Made by a program: the position numbers and the translations under genes. DNA of 45,921 bases from Sphingomonas sp. Root720 (GTDB taxonomy: Bacteria; Pseudomonadota; Alphaproteobacteria; Sphingomonadales; Sphingomonadaceae): NCBI RefSeq assembly GCF_001428605.1, contig NZ_LMID01000005.1, positions 1 through 45,921 on the forward strand, given 5' to 3'. This document shows, in pieces, positions 31,936 to 40,463 of this stretch. Position 1 is the stretch's first letter; each line of letters begins with the position of its first letter. The notes below the pieces were generated by a model. The model saw only the letters and a program-made list of their open reading frames with translations, had not been told where the DNA came from and searched no databases.

Positions 31936-34029
31936 ATGGCGAGCAGGATCGACAAAGCTGGCCTCGCCGTCGCCGCGCCGCTGGCCACCTTCATCGAGGA
32001 GAGAGTGTTGCCAGGCACGGGCATCGACGCTGCCGGCTTCTGGCAGGGCGTGGCCCTCATCTATGCACGCTTTGCACCGGAAAACACAGCGCTGCTTGCC
32101 GTCCGCGACGTACTGCAGTCGAAGATAGACGCGTGGCATGCCGGGCGCGGCGGCCGGCCGATCGACCAGGCCGCCTATCATGCCTTCCTGCGCGACATCG
32201 GCTACCTCGTCGAGGAGCCCGCGCCGTTCACGATCGCGCCTACTCATGTCGATGCCGAGGTGGCTACAATGGCGGGGCCGCAGCTCGTCGTGCCCATCCT
32301 CAACGCGCGCTTCCTGCTCAACGCCGCCAACGCGCGCTGGGGCAGCCTGTACGACGCGCTTTACGGCACCGACGCCATTGCCGGGGCCGCGGCAGGCGCG
32401 GGATATGATCCGGCACGCGGGGCGCAAGTGATCGCTTGGGCCAAAGCGTTCCTCGATCGCGCGGTTCCGTTGGCGGACGGGAGTTGGACGAACTGGACCG
32501 GCGGCGAGCCCAGGCTTGCCGATCCCTCGCATCTCGTGGGCCGTGCCGGCGAGCATCTGCTGCTGCGCCACAACGGGCTGCATATCGAGCTGGCGATCGA
32601 CCGTGCTCATCCGATCGGGCGCGACGATCCCGCCGGGCTAGCGGACATCGTACTCGAGTCGGCGCTTTCGACGATAGCGGACCTCGAGGACTCGATCGCG
32701 GCGGTAGATGCCGAGGACAAGGTAGCGGCTTACGCCAATTGGCTCGGCCTGATGAAGGGCAACCTGGAGGCAAGCTTCCAGAAGGACGGCCGAACGGTGA
32801 CGCGCCGGCTGGCGGCGAGCCGCCGCTACGTCGCGCTAGACGGTGCCGAGCTCCTGTTGCCGGGACGCAGCTTGATGTTCGTGCGCAATGTCGGGCACCT
32901 GATGACCACTTCCGCCATTCTGCTCCCCGGCGGCAGCGAAGCGCCGGAGGGTATCCTTGACAGCATCGTCACCAGTCTCATCGCGATGCACGACCTGAAT
33001 GGTCCGCGCGCCAACAGCCGCGCAGGCAGCATCTACATCGTGAAGCCCAAGATGCATGGTCCGGACGAGGCCGCGTTCACCAGCCGGCTGTTCGACGCGA
33101 TAGAGGACCTTCTCGGACTTGCGCGGCACACCATCAAGGTGGGGGTGATGGATGAGGAGCGGCGCACGAGCGCGAATCTAGCCGCCTGCATCCATGCCGT
33201 GAAGGACAGGATCGTCTTTATCAACACCGGCTTCCTCGATCGCACCGGCGACGAGGTGCACACCTCGATGCGCGCCGGCGCCATGGTCCGCAAAGGCGAG
33301 ATGAAGAGTTCCGACTGGATCGCGTGCTATGAGGATCGCAACGTCCAGATCGGCCTTGCCTGCGGGCTGTCGGGCCGCGCGCAGATCGGTAAGGGGATGT
33401 GGGCCGCGCCGGACAAGATGGCGGACATGATCGACCAGAAGATCGGCCACCCCAGCAGCGGCGCCAACACGGCTTGGGTTCCGTCGCCCACCGCGGCCAC
33501 GCTCCACGCGACGCACTACCACCTTGTCGATGTGTTCGCGCGGCAAGCCGAGCGCCGGCGTGAACTCGTGGCTCCGCTGGAGAGGCTGCTGACGGCGCCG
33601 ATTGCGGCGTGCCGGAACTGGCAGCCCGACGAGGTGCGTGACGAGCTCGAGAACAATGCGCAAGGGATCCTGGGCTACGTCTCGCGCTGGGTCGACGAGG
33701 GCGTCGGCTGCTCTAAGGTGCCCGACATTCACGACGTGGGACTAATGGAGGATCGCGCGACGTTGCGCATCTCGTCGCAGCATATGGCGAACTGGCTGCT
33801 CCACGGCGTCGCGAGTGCCGAGGAGATCAACGCGGCGTTCCGCCGCATGGCCGCAAAGGTCGATGCGCAGAACGCGAGAGATCCCCTTTACCGGCCGATG
33901 GCGGGTCACGAGGAAGATAGTCTCGCCTTTCAGGCGGCACACGCGCTCGTGTTCGAAGGGCTAGAGCAAACGAACGGCTACACGGAGCCGTTGCTGCATC
34001 GCTATCGCGAACTGGCGAAGCGAAGGTAG
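31936..34029 (+). CDS. glcB: Malate synthase G
   Basis: A 697-residue enzyme condensing glyoxylate with acetyl-CoA to malate, cytoplasmic. The N-terminal region [20 protein letters not shown] and [20 protein letters not shown] is characteristic of form G. Catalytic blocks are [40 protein letters not shown] (metal-binding Glu), [18 protein letters not shown] and [20 protein letters not shown]. The length is slightly below the usual 720. It starts 5 bp after the GlcG-like gene. With an upstream amine oxidase it would assimilate glyoxylate from glycine-like amines. Confidence 0.95.
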   Translation: MASRIDKAGLAVAAPLATFIEERVLPGTGIDAAGFWQGVALIYARFAPENTALLAVRDVLQSKIDAWHAGRGGRPIDQAAYHAFLRDIGYLVEEPAPFTIAPTHVDAEVATMAGPQLVVPILNARFLLNAANARWGSLYDALYGTDAIAGAAAGAGYDPARGAQVIAWAKAFLDRAVPLADGSWTNWTGGEPRLADPSHLVGRAGEHLLLRHNGLHIELAIDRAHPIGRDDPAGLADIVLESALSTIADLEDSIAAVDAEDKVAAYANWLGLMKGNLEASFQKDGRTVTRRLAASRRYVALDGAELLLPGRSLMFVRNVGHLMTTSAILLPGGSEAPEGILDSIVTSLIAMHDLNGPRANSRAGSIYIVKPKMHGPDEAAFTSRLFDAIEDLLGLARHTIKVGVMDEERRTSANLAACIHAVKDRIVFINTGFLDRTGDEVHTSMRAGAMVRKGEMKSSDWIACYEDRNVQIGLACGLSGRAQIGKGMWAAPDKMADMIDQKIGHPSSGANTAWVPSPTAATLHATHYHLVDVFARQAERRRELVAPLERLLTAPIAACRNWQPDEVRDELENNAQGILGYVSRWVDEGVGCSKVPDIHDVGLMEDRATLRISSQHMANWLLHGVASAEEINAAFRRMAAKVDAQNARDPLYRPMAGHEEDSLAFQAAHALVFEGLEQTNGYTEPLLHRYRELAKRR

Positions 34030-34350
34030 GCGACGGGAAGCAGGATCGGCATGCGCGCGGTTGTTGAGCGGGTCGCGGCGACGACCAGAAGGGCGGGTCG
34101 TGGCGCGTCATACCTGCGTAACTGGCCTTGACCCGCAGCCTACCGCCAGTTCGGGCTGATCGCGGGTTAGCGGCAGGAGAACCATGAGGACGCCGTGGCT
34201 CAACGCCATGTGCACCGCTCCCCGAACCGGCATGCATCACGGCTACGGCAATCTCGGCCACAGCCGCCGAAAAGAGGTCTACTCGCCCGAGAAATGCGCA
34301 ATTACTTCGAAGCATCCGGTACGATGCAGAATGATCGAAAACCGCTTGTC
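34030..34350. other. Intergenic stretch between glcB and the IS110 element
   Basis: About 320 bp with no protein-like frame and no tRNA-like structure. The left end of the IS110 element must lie in or just after it, but IS110 elements lack clear inverted ends and I cannot place it. Confidence 0.35.
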
Positions 34351-34360
34351 TTATGAGGAT

Positions 34361-34414
34361 GGCGGCCTTTCTGCGAGGATAGGCCGCCGCCGACGAGCCG
34401 CAAACTCGCCGGCG
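34361..34414 (+). ncRNA. Possible bridge-RNA region of the IS110 element
   Basis: Two strong stem-loops occur in tandem upstream of the transposase: GGCGGCCT with AGGCCGCC (34361-34388) and CGCCGACGAG with CTCGCCGGCG (34388-34414, one mismatch). IS110 elements encode a structured bridge RNA in the non-coding end that guides target choice. Location and structure fit, but loop complementarity to the flanks was not established. Confidence 0.35.
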
Positions 34415-34548
34415 GCGGGAAGGGACGGATCGCAAAACCGCTGGTCGTGATGGACCGAGCTAGAGTCTGATCGCCCTTCTCTTTTCCTGTGGCCTGAACG
34501 GATACGTGGGCTTGTGGGCCCGCATGACAAGCAGAGGACCTGGAAAAG

Positions 34549-35496
34549 ATGGAAACCAATGTAGCCCAGAATCTCGGCGTCGACATCTGCAAAGCGACGC
34601 TTGATGTTCACCTGCACCCGGCGGGCATCGCCCGCCAGTTCACCAATGATGCCAAAGGCCTCAATGCCCTGCTGGGTTGGCTTGGAGATCATCACGTCAC
34701 CCGCGTCGTCTTCGAGCCGACTGGGCGCTACCATCACGGCTTCGAGCGGCGGCTCGGCAGCGCCGGCCTGTCACTGGCCAAGGTCAACCCGCGCCAGGCG
34801 CGGCGCTTCGCTGAAGCGATCGGCTGCAACGCCAAGACCGATGCCGTCGATGCCGAGATGCTGGCGCGCATGGGCGCGTTGCTCGAGTTGCCGTCGAGGC
34901 CGATCGCCAGCGAGATCCTCGACAACATGAAGGAGTTGCAGGTCGCCAGGCTCGGACTGATCAAGGACCGGACTGCTGCAAAGAACCGCGAGCACGTCTG
35001 CCGATCGTCGCTGCTCAAGCGGCAGGCAGCGCAGCGGCTTGCCCAGGTCGATCGTCAGATCGACGCGATCGACGCCGAGCTGAAAGCCAGCCTCTCCCGC
35101 GAGCCGGACCTGGCAGCGCGCTTCGACGTCCTCGTCTCCATCCCAGGCATTGGCGAGATCACCGCGATCGCCATGCTCATTGACATGCCTGAGCTGGGTA
35201 CTCTCGACAGCAAGCAGGTCGCATCGCTGGCCGGACTCGCACCAATCGCTCGCGACAGCGGGCAGCATCGAGGCAAGCGTCACATCCGCGGCGGACGCGC
35301 CGAACTGCGACATGCCCTTTACATGCCGGCACTCGTCGCAACCCGGTTCAATCCCGACCTGAAAGCCAAATACAACGCTCTCGTGGCCGCCGGAAAACCG
35401 CCCAAGCTTGCCATCACAGCCGTGATGCGGAAGCTTGTCATCCTCGCAAACTCGCTGCTCAAGGCAGGCCGACCATGGGCACCAAAACCTGCTTGA
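34549..35496 (+). CDS. IS110-family transposase
   Basis: A 315-residue DEDD recombinase. The N-terminal RuvC-like domain has LGVDICKATLDVHL (first Asp), VVFEPTGRYH (Glu) and AKTDAVDAEMLARM (two Asp). A coiled-coil linker (RQAAQRLAQVDRQIDAIDAE) leads to the C-terminal Tnp domain with VSIPGIGEITAIAML, LAGLAPIARDSGQHRGKRHI and the serine-containing GGRAELRHALYM. This is the complete architecture of IS110 transposases, which work with a bridge RNA. It appears intact. Confidence 0.95.
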   Translation: METNVAQNLGVDICKATLDVHLHPAGIARQFTNDAKGLNALLGWLGDHHVTRVVFEPTGRYHHGFERRLGSAGLSLAKVNPRQARRFAEAIGCNAKTDAVDAEMLARMGALLELPSRPIASEILDNMKELQVARLGLIKDRTAAKNREHVCRSSLLKRQAAQRLAQVDRQIDAIDAELKASLSREPDLAARFDVLVSIPGIGEITAIAMLIDMPELGTLDSKQVASLAGLAPIARDSGQHRGKRHIRGGRAELRHALYMPALVATRFNPDLKAKYNALVAAGKPPKLAITAVMRKLVILANSLLKAGRPWAPKPA

Positions 35497-35590
35497 TCAT
35501 AACGGATACTCTAGCACCGAGTTTTCCGATGAACACCGCCAGTCGGCTCTCCACCCAGCCTCGGACAACGAGGCCTAAGCTTTCGGCAAT

Positions 35591-36910
35591 TTACGATGTC
35601 AATCGGAGGCGCACCCGAGCGAATTGGGAAAGCCTTCGTCGGGGTGGTTCGATCAGGTTTCGGACGGCTTCGGCAAGGACGTGGCCAATCCGGGAGAGCC
35701 GCGCCATTCCGATGATTGCGGTTAAAAGGACATCTCGGAGGAAATTTTGTAGCCGCCAAAGCGACGAGCGCGCGCTCGGTCGGATCGGCGTCGTCGGGTG
35801 ACAAGCAAGGCTATCGGCGACAGCCTCGTCAATTATCAGTCCGAGGATGAGATGCGCCGCGATCCAAGAACGGGCAAGCTCTGGGTCACGGGCTGGAAGC
35901 GCATCAATCCCGAGCCCGCTCTTGAGCCGCTTAAAAGCCAGTTCAATCTGCCAGCGCAGGCGATAAGTCTCGGCTACTTCTTCGGGTGCCATCTCCGGCG
36001 CCGATACCGAGGTCAACAGCAGCAGGAAACCCGCGGAGGTCACGGTTAACGGTCGCGGATGCGGCGCCGCCCGCTGCTTCTTCTTGTGAGTGTCCCGTAT
36101 CGCCTTTTGGGCCCGCACGGTCGATATGTCATCCTTCCGCCGAACGACCAGGCGAGCACGGAACGTCGATGTTCCTCGCAGCTCACCCTTGCGGCCGGAA
36201 TGATCGACCAGCACCTCATGCTCGGCGAGTTCGCCCGGTTGCATTCCGGCATAGATTGCGTTCCAGTCCAAGCGTGCGCCGTCCGCCGTCAGCAGCCTGA
36301 TTGTTGACCATCCGATCCGGGTGATAAAGTCCGCGCCCATATCCAGCACATGCCGCAATCCCGGCGTTCGGGCATATCCGCGATCTCCCAGCACGAGATC
36401 GCCCTCTTCGAACCGATGGCGCGACAGGCTCTCTCCGCCATGTGTATCGCTGATCTCGAGCTGGCTGAATCGGCCTTCCGCCGGATCATAGGTCGCATGT
36501 AGGCGCCAGTCTGTGCCGCCCCCACCGGGAGAGCGGATCACGCTGCCGTCAACGATACGCAGCCGGCGACCGCCAAGGCGATTAGAACAGGTCTCAGCAA
36601 GCAGGGTCGCGGCGATGTGGCTCAGCCAACCGTCCGCCCCCCTTAGCCGCTTCAGCAGACCCACGTCAGATAGCTGCGCGATGCCGCATGCGCCTGCCCA
36701 AGCTGCTGCTGACCGCAGGCTCTTTCCGCCCGGTCCGTAGGCGAGCGCAAGACGGAGCAGTGTCGCGCCATCTCGCACCGCCCGCCGTCGTCGCAGCGCA
36801 TCATGCTCGCGCGCGCTTTTGTCGAGATCCAGACTATCGGGCAAACGTGCCAGCATTTCCTGCCAGGCGACGTCAGAGTGAAGATGGGTTTCGCGGTCCA
36901 TCTGCCCCAA
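35591..36910 (-). CDS. IS4-family transposase
   Basis: A 439-residue DDE transposase. Key blocks are RLRIVDGSVIRSPGGGGTDW (first Asp), EEGDLVLGDRGYARTPGLRH (second Asp) and the Y-(2)-R-(3)-E-(6)-K signature in TYRLRWQIELAFKRLKSGLG. A long beta insertion between the second Asp and the Glu is normal for IS4. The gene is intact. Its insertion cuts the small frame that follows the PP-loop gene at about 36.91 kb. I found no convincing terminal inverted repeats around it. Confidence 0.93.
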   Translation of the reverse strand: MGQMDRETHLHSDVAWQEMLARLPDSLDLDKSAREHDALRRRRAVRDGATLLRLALAYGPGGKSLRSAAAWAGACGIAQLSDVGLLKRLRGADGWLSHIAATLLAETCSNRLGGRRLRIVDGSVIRSPGGGGTDWRLHATYDPAEGRFSQLEISDTHGGESLSRHRFEEGDLVLGDRGYARTPGLRHVLDMGADFITRIGWSTIRLLTADGARLDWNAIYAGMQPGELAEHEVLVDHSGRKGELRGTSTFRARLVVRRKDDISTVRAQKAIRDTHKKKQRAAPHPRPLTVTSAGFLLLLTSVSAPEMAPEEVAETYRLRWQIELAFKRLKSGLGIDALPARDPELARSWIAAHLILGLIIDEAVADSLACHPTTPIRPSARSSLWRLQNFLRDVLLTAIIGMARLSRIGHVLAEAVRNLIEPPRRRLSQFARVRLRLTS

Positions 36911-37011
36911 GAATCACAGACCACTTCACACCGTCCAGTCACAAAGTTAGCGCCTATGGGGAACTCCCCGGTTCCCTGGACCGTGAAGCGTTTGAGGATC
37001 GGGTTAGGCAT
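36911..37011 (-). pseudogene. 5' fragment of a small gene interrupted by the IS4 element
   Basis: A frame starting at ATG 37011, 4 bp after the corrected stop of the PP-loop gene, reads MPNPILKRFTVQGTGEFPIG and ends in the IS4 sequence. About 33 codons remain. The product is not recognised. The coupling suggests a downstream partner of the PP-loop gene. Confidence 0.4.
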
Positions 37012-37935
37012 GGGCCGTCTCCTGGCGCAGTGCTTCGGCGCCGCGGTTGAAGTCATCGAGCCAGCGCCCCATCGGGGTTCGTCGATCGAGCGGGAGGGCG
37101 GCCTGCGCCGCTTGGAACGCAAGCAGCTTGGTGGGTGCCGTTGCGACGATCCGGTCAATCTCGGCCGGTGGCAGGAGGCCGCGTTCCCGTATGAACTCGG
37201 TGATGCTGCCGGGACGCGCAGTTGCGCCGCGTTGCCCGAGAACAGGGCGGCGCCAGAGCCGTCGACGTTGCGGAGGCGGGGCTTGGCCCGCGCCTCCATG
37301 AGGACGATGATGCGCAGCTCGTCGGCGGAGAGCTCCATTACCTCGTCAGGCTTGATGCTTCCGCCGAAAAAGCAGCTCGATTTCGGTGGAAGCGGGAGAC
37401 CGGCTGCGATGATGCGCTGTTCGCAGCGCTCGCGCACCCAACCCCATTCGCGCAAGGGGTAGCGGTATTCATGCCGCGGATCCTCGCACCCGATGGCGTG
37501 ATGATAACGCTGCGTGTCGCGGGCGGAGGCGTCATAGCCAATGAGCTTCACCACCCGGCCGCCGGCGTCCCAGCATCGGCGGGCAGGTTCCCATTCCGCC
37601 GTCCAGGTATCCTGGGCGCTCGCCTTCCATTTCTGCGAGCACGATCCCCGATTGAACACCACCGACGGCAGGGTGGCGTTGGTGAGCATGTTCTCCGCGA
37701 TCGTTGCGTAGGGCGGCCAATGCTTGAAGTTGCGTGGCCTGTAGCAGACGATTTCCGAGGAGATGCCGTGGTCGTCCATCCAGCGCCGGAAGATCGGGAT
37801 GAAAGCGTAGGTGCCGGCCTTCTCCGAGCCGGGATCGGCGAAGAGGACCATGTCGATCGGGTCGGCGAGCTCGACGATCATGGCGGTCGAATCCACGCCC
37901 GCGCCCCATGCGGCGACGACAGGTGCGCGGGTCAT
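37004..37935 (-). pseudogene. PP-loop (PAPS reductase-like) plasmid protein, frameshifted
   Basis: From the ATG at 37935 the product starts MTRAPVVAAWGAGVDSTAMI, where GAGVDST is a variant PP-loop that binds ATP in the adenine nucleotide alpha-hydrolase superfamily. MVLFADPGSEKAGTYAFI and PLPPKSSCFFGGSIKPDEVM (a CF-G motif) follow. At about 37211 one base is missing; in the shifted frame the protein continues PGSITEFIRERGLLPPAEID and ends with LRQETAHA at 37004. About 310 residues are expected without the break. The substrate is unknown. It overlaps the upstream 79-residue gene by 4 bp. Confidence 0.7.
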
Positions 37936-38171
37936 GGCCGTTGCTCCGCGCGGAGCGGGACAGGCATCGCCAGCCATTGCGGCTCGATGTCGGCGATCGG
38001 CACGTCGAAGAGGCCGGCCTCGGCTTCGCTGAAGACGGTGGCGTTGAAAAGCGGGCCGAACCCGTAGGCGTTGTTCCAGAAACTCAGGCCGTGAGCATGG
38101 TCGCGGGTGGCGAGGACAAAACCGAAGGCGCCCTCGACGGCGGCGGCGCGCCTGTCTGGCGTGTCGCTCAT
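37932..38171 (-). CDS. 79-residue plasmid backbone protein
   Basis: An uncharacterised soluble protein: FGFVLATRDHAHGLSFWNNA, YGFGPLFNATVFSEAEAGLF, then DVPIADIEPQWLAMPVP. It overlaps the PP-loop gene (ATGA) and the end of the DUF6927 gene, forming a tight cluster. No domain is recognised. Confidence 0.6.
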   Translation of the reverse strand: MSDTPDRRAAAVEGAFGFVLATRDHAHGLSFWNNAYGFGPLFNATVFSEAEAGLFDVPIADIEPQWLAMPVPLRAEQRP

Positions 38172-38776
38172 GACGTGGCCCCTGTCGGAGTAACGGTTGG
38201 GTTGATCAGGCGGTAGGACCGATTTTTGAACGCCGGAATCCGGCAGATGGATCGCGTCTCCGGATCACGGAACAGCGGCGTGCGCCCCTTCGGGTTCGGA
38301 ACCACCTCGAAGCGGGTCCGCTCCTGGCCGTCGCTGAAGCGCATGGGCTCCTCGAAGACGATGGTCTGCCCGGGCTTTGGTGTCGGCTTGGCGTTCCGGA
38401 GCCTGCGCTGGACCAGGTTAGCCCTGCAGCGGTCACGCCACGCCTGCGCATATTGGCTGTCGGTATCGGTCAGCTCGTCGAGGATCGAAGCGGGGCACTC
38501 GCTCTCGCATGGGCCCATGTGCTCGGTCATGTCCTTGTACCCGAACGTGCATCCGTCACGCGCGCCGGTGCTGGTCTTGGTCAAGCACACGATCGCGAAA
38601 ACCTGCCGCTCGCCCGAATTCTCGATGCGCTCGGCGGCGGCATAATAGGTGCTGCCGACCATCGAGGAGGCCAGCACCGTCAGACGGTGATTGTCTCGGG
38701 TGTAGGTGAACTGGTTGTCGAGATAGGCGCGGGCGGTCGAGTGACCTCCGAGGTCGCGCATGAACAGCCATCCCAT
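38168..38776 (-). CDS. DUF6927-like plasmid protein
   Basis: A 202-residue protein from the ATG at 38776. The start MGWLFMRDLGGHSTARAYLD followed by LDNQFTY is the start of the DUF6927 family as I recall it. The middle has AERIENSGERQVFAIVCLTK and the segment FGYKDMTEHMGPCESECPAS with paired cysteines. KPGQTIVFEEPMRFSDGQER follows. It is a common cargo of alphaproteobacterial plasmids with no known role. A gap of 28 bp separates it from the upstream 211-residue gene. Confidence 0.65.
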   Translation of the reverse strand: MGWLFMRDLGGHSTARAYLDNQFTYTRDNHRLTVLASSMVGSTYYAAAERIENSGERQVFAIVCLTKTSTGARDGCTFGYKDMTEHMGPCESECPASILDELTDTDSQYAQAWRDRCRANLVQRRLRNAKPTPKPGQTIVFEEPMRFSDGQERTRFEVVPNPKGRTPLFRDPETRSICRIPAFKNRSYRLINPTVTPTGATS

Positions 38777-38804
38777 GGCGGTGTCCTTTCGAGAATAGGG
38801 GCGG

Positions 38805-39440
38805 TCAGGCGGCAACGGCGAGGGGCGGAGCCCCGACGGTGCCGACGGTGGATGCGAGCCGGCGCGCGAACGCGGCTGTGTCGAGCAGCTCGGCGATCGG
38901 GGCGAGGTGGACCTTGCCCGCGGGCTCGCCGTTCCGGCAGCGGTTGAAGCTGATCTCGCTGTCTGGGAGGAAGCTACGGGGCACGACGCGGATGCCGATG
39001 CCGGCATGGCGCAGCTCGGTCGTTCCATCCTCATGGTCGGCGCCGAGGGCGCTGTTGATGCGGGCGGTGTCCGGATCGATCCCGATCGCCTCGGCGAGAC
39101 GGGCGAGGGCGCGCCGGGCCTGGTAGTGGAAGGTCCGTTTCGCGCGGTAGTCACCGCCCACGCTGTTGCCGGCGATGTCGAGGAGGGCAGGGGAGGCGAG
39201 GACCGCGGACCGGTCGGCGACGCAACGCTGTCGCAACTCGCTCACGCTAGGCGCGGACCGTTCGGCAGCGTCGGCGAGGGTGCGGATCAGGAGGATGATC
39301 GCCGCGTCGTTGGCGATCGGCTTGCCGGCACGCCGGCAGTCATCGACCGCGGCGTTGAGGGCATGAAGGGCGGCCGGAATCGTTTCCAAGCCGTCCGGGG
39401 AAAGAGCCTGATTGTGGCGATACAGCGTGTCGTAGAACAT
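38805..39440 (-). CDS. 211-residue plasmid backbone protein of unknown function
   Basis: A soluble, Ala-rich protein without a recognised domain. It starts MFYDTLYRHNQALSPDGLET, has a helical middle (AAIILLIRTLADAAERSAPS) and a later SEISFNRCRNGEPAGKVHLA stretch. It is the first gene of the minus-strand cluster 39.4-37.0 kb. Its leader contains a GGGCGC-N6-GCGCCC-type hairpin directly upstream of the ribosome site and, further up, the large structured element at 39650-39759. Confidence 0.6.
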   Translation of the reverse strand: MFYDTLYRHNQALSPDGLETIPAALHALNAAVDDCRRAGKPIANDAAIILLIRTLADAAERSAPSVSELRQRCVADRSAVLASPALLDIAGNSVGGDYRAKRTFHYQARRALARLAEAIGIDPDTARINSALGADHEDGTTELRHAGIGIRVVPRSFLPDSEISFNRCRNGEPAGKVHLAPIAELLDTAAFARRLASTVGTVGAPPLAVAA

Positions 39441-39649
39441 CGATTGTGCTCCCGTGGGCGCCGGGGTGCGCCCAACAGGCCGAAGGCTTCCTCTCCTCTC
39501 GGGAGGCCTTTATTGCGTGCCATCCCGCCATCGAGCCACTCGGTCCACGACGTCGCAAACGTCGGCGGAAAGATCGGAACGCACTGGCCGCTGGCGCTTG
39601 TCGGGTCAGTCCGATAACACCCGCCCTGCTACGGTGACGTAGTCGGGGC

Positions 39650-39759
39650 CTGAAAACCTTGCGGGATAAGAGCCGGTTCGATCGACCGGGTGGCGGACGC
39701 GCATGTCCAAGGCCACCCGGCCTAAAGGCGTTCGCGCCTAGCTTATCCTAGGTTTTCAG
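39650..39759. promoter_or_regulatory. Large nested inverted-repeat structure
   Basis: Outer arms CTGAAAACCT (39650-39659) and AGGTTTTCAG (39750-39759) pair perfectly, extended by GGATAAG (39664-39670) with CTTATCC (39742-39748). Inside, CCGGGTGGC (39686-39694) pairs with GCCACCCGG (39712-39720), capped by GGAC/GTCC, and AGGCG-TTCG-CGCCT (39726-39739) forms a tetraloop hairpin. The whole folds as a multi-branched structure. Replication origin, single-strand promoter or regulatory RNA are possible roles. Confidence 0.6.
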
Positions 39760-39822
39760 CACCCGGTTCCGAAGCGCGGCACGCTCCTGGGCGTGCCGCC
39801 GGCTTCGCTGGGCGGAGGCGTG

Positions 39823-40371
39823 ATGGTAGAGCGGGATCGTGACTTGCATGCGGCGCTGGACTTGATCCGTCGAGCGCTGGATCTGCTGGATTCCGTGGGT
39901 GAGCGAGGCGCGGCTATCCACCTGCAGCGTGCCATTGATGCGATGACCAATATGCCGGTTCCCCGGACGGACGAGCAAGTTGCTGCGATGCTCGCCACGC
40001 CCGAAGTGCAGGAACTTCAGGAACGGCTTGGTCTGATCGGCAGCGACCGAACCATTGGACGCCAGGAGGTCGAGCAGCGCGGCACCCGAAATGAGCTCGA
40101 TCGAACGGGCGTCGGGACGGACTCGGGCACCCGCGGACCGAGCCTGCGACTGGCCGCTGGCGGGGCGGCGCGAACATTCGGCCTACGTCTCAGGGAGGAA
40201 CGGTGTGCATCACGCCTCACGCAGGATGATCTATCCAAGAAAACCGATCTTTCCGCCGATTACATTTCGCTGATCGAACGCGGTCGCGCCAATCCCACTA
40301 TCGAAGCGATGATCGCGTTGGCCGAGGCTGTGAATTCAGAGACGTGGAAGCTGCTGGCTCCGCGTGCTTAG
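39823..40371 (+). CDS. XRE-family regulator with an unusual N-terminal helical extension
   Basis: A 182-residue protein. The ATG at 39823 is chosen over the GTG at 39793 because GGAGG lies 6 bases upstream. The first 75 residues (LHAALDLIRRALDLLDSVGE and on) form amphipathic helices of an unknown plasmid protein type. After a polar linker the C-terminal 65 residues are a standard HTH_XRE: FGLRLREERCASRLTQDDLS, DLSADYISLIERGRANPTIE. It is one of few plus-strand genes here and faces the ArdC gene. A fusion of a separate small protein to a regulator is likely. Confidence 0.75.
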   Translation: MVERDRDLHAALDLIRRALDLLDSVGERGAAIHLQRAIDAMTNMPVPRTDEQVAAMLATPEVQELQERLGLIGSDRTIGRQEVEQRGTRNELDRTGVGTDSGTRGPSLRLAAGGAARTFGLRLREERCASRLTQDDLSKKTDLSADYISLIERGRANPTIEAMIALAEAVNSETWKLLAPRA

Positions 40372-40463
40372 ATCTAAAGCTGTAGCCACGTTGCTGGCTG
40401 TGCAGCTTCTGAGTGGGACGGCGAAGCGCCAATAGGCGCGGAGGTCCGGAGCGCCGGACATGA

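Larger units (their letters stand above)
34350..35520 (+). mobile_element. IS110-family insertion sequence, ends approximate
   Basis: It is defined by the intact IS110 transposase gene and the structured non-coding sequence in front of it. Neither end shows an inverted repeat and the flanks are unknown, so both boundaries are estimates. Confidence 0.5.

Noticed and set aside
35500..36960. Terminal inverted repeats of the IS4 element
   Set aside because: No matching pair was found by eye around the transposase gene, so the element ends are left open.
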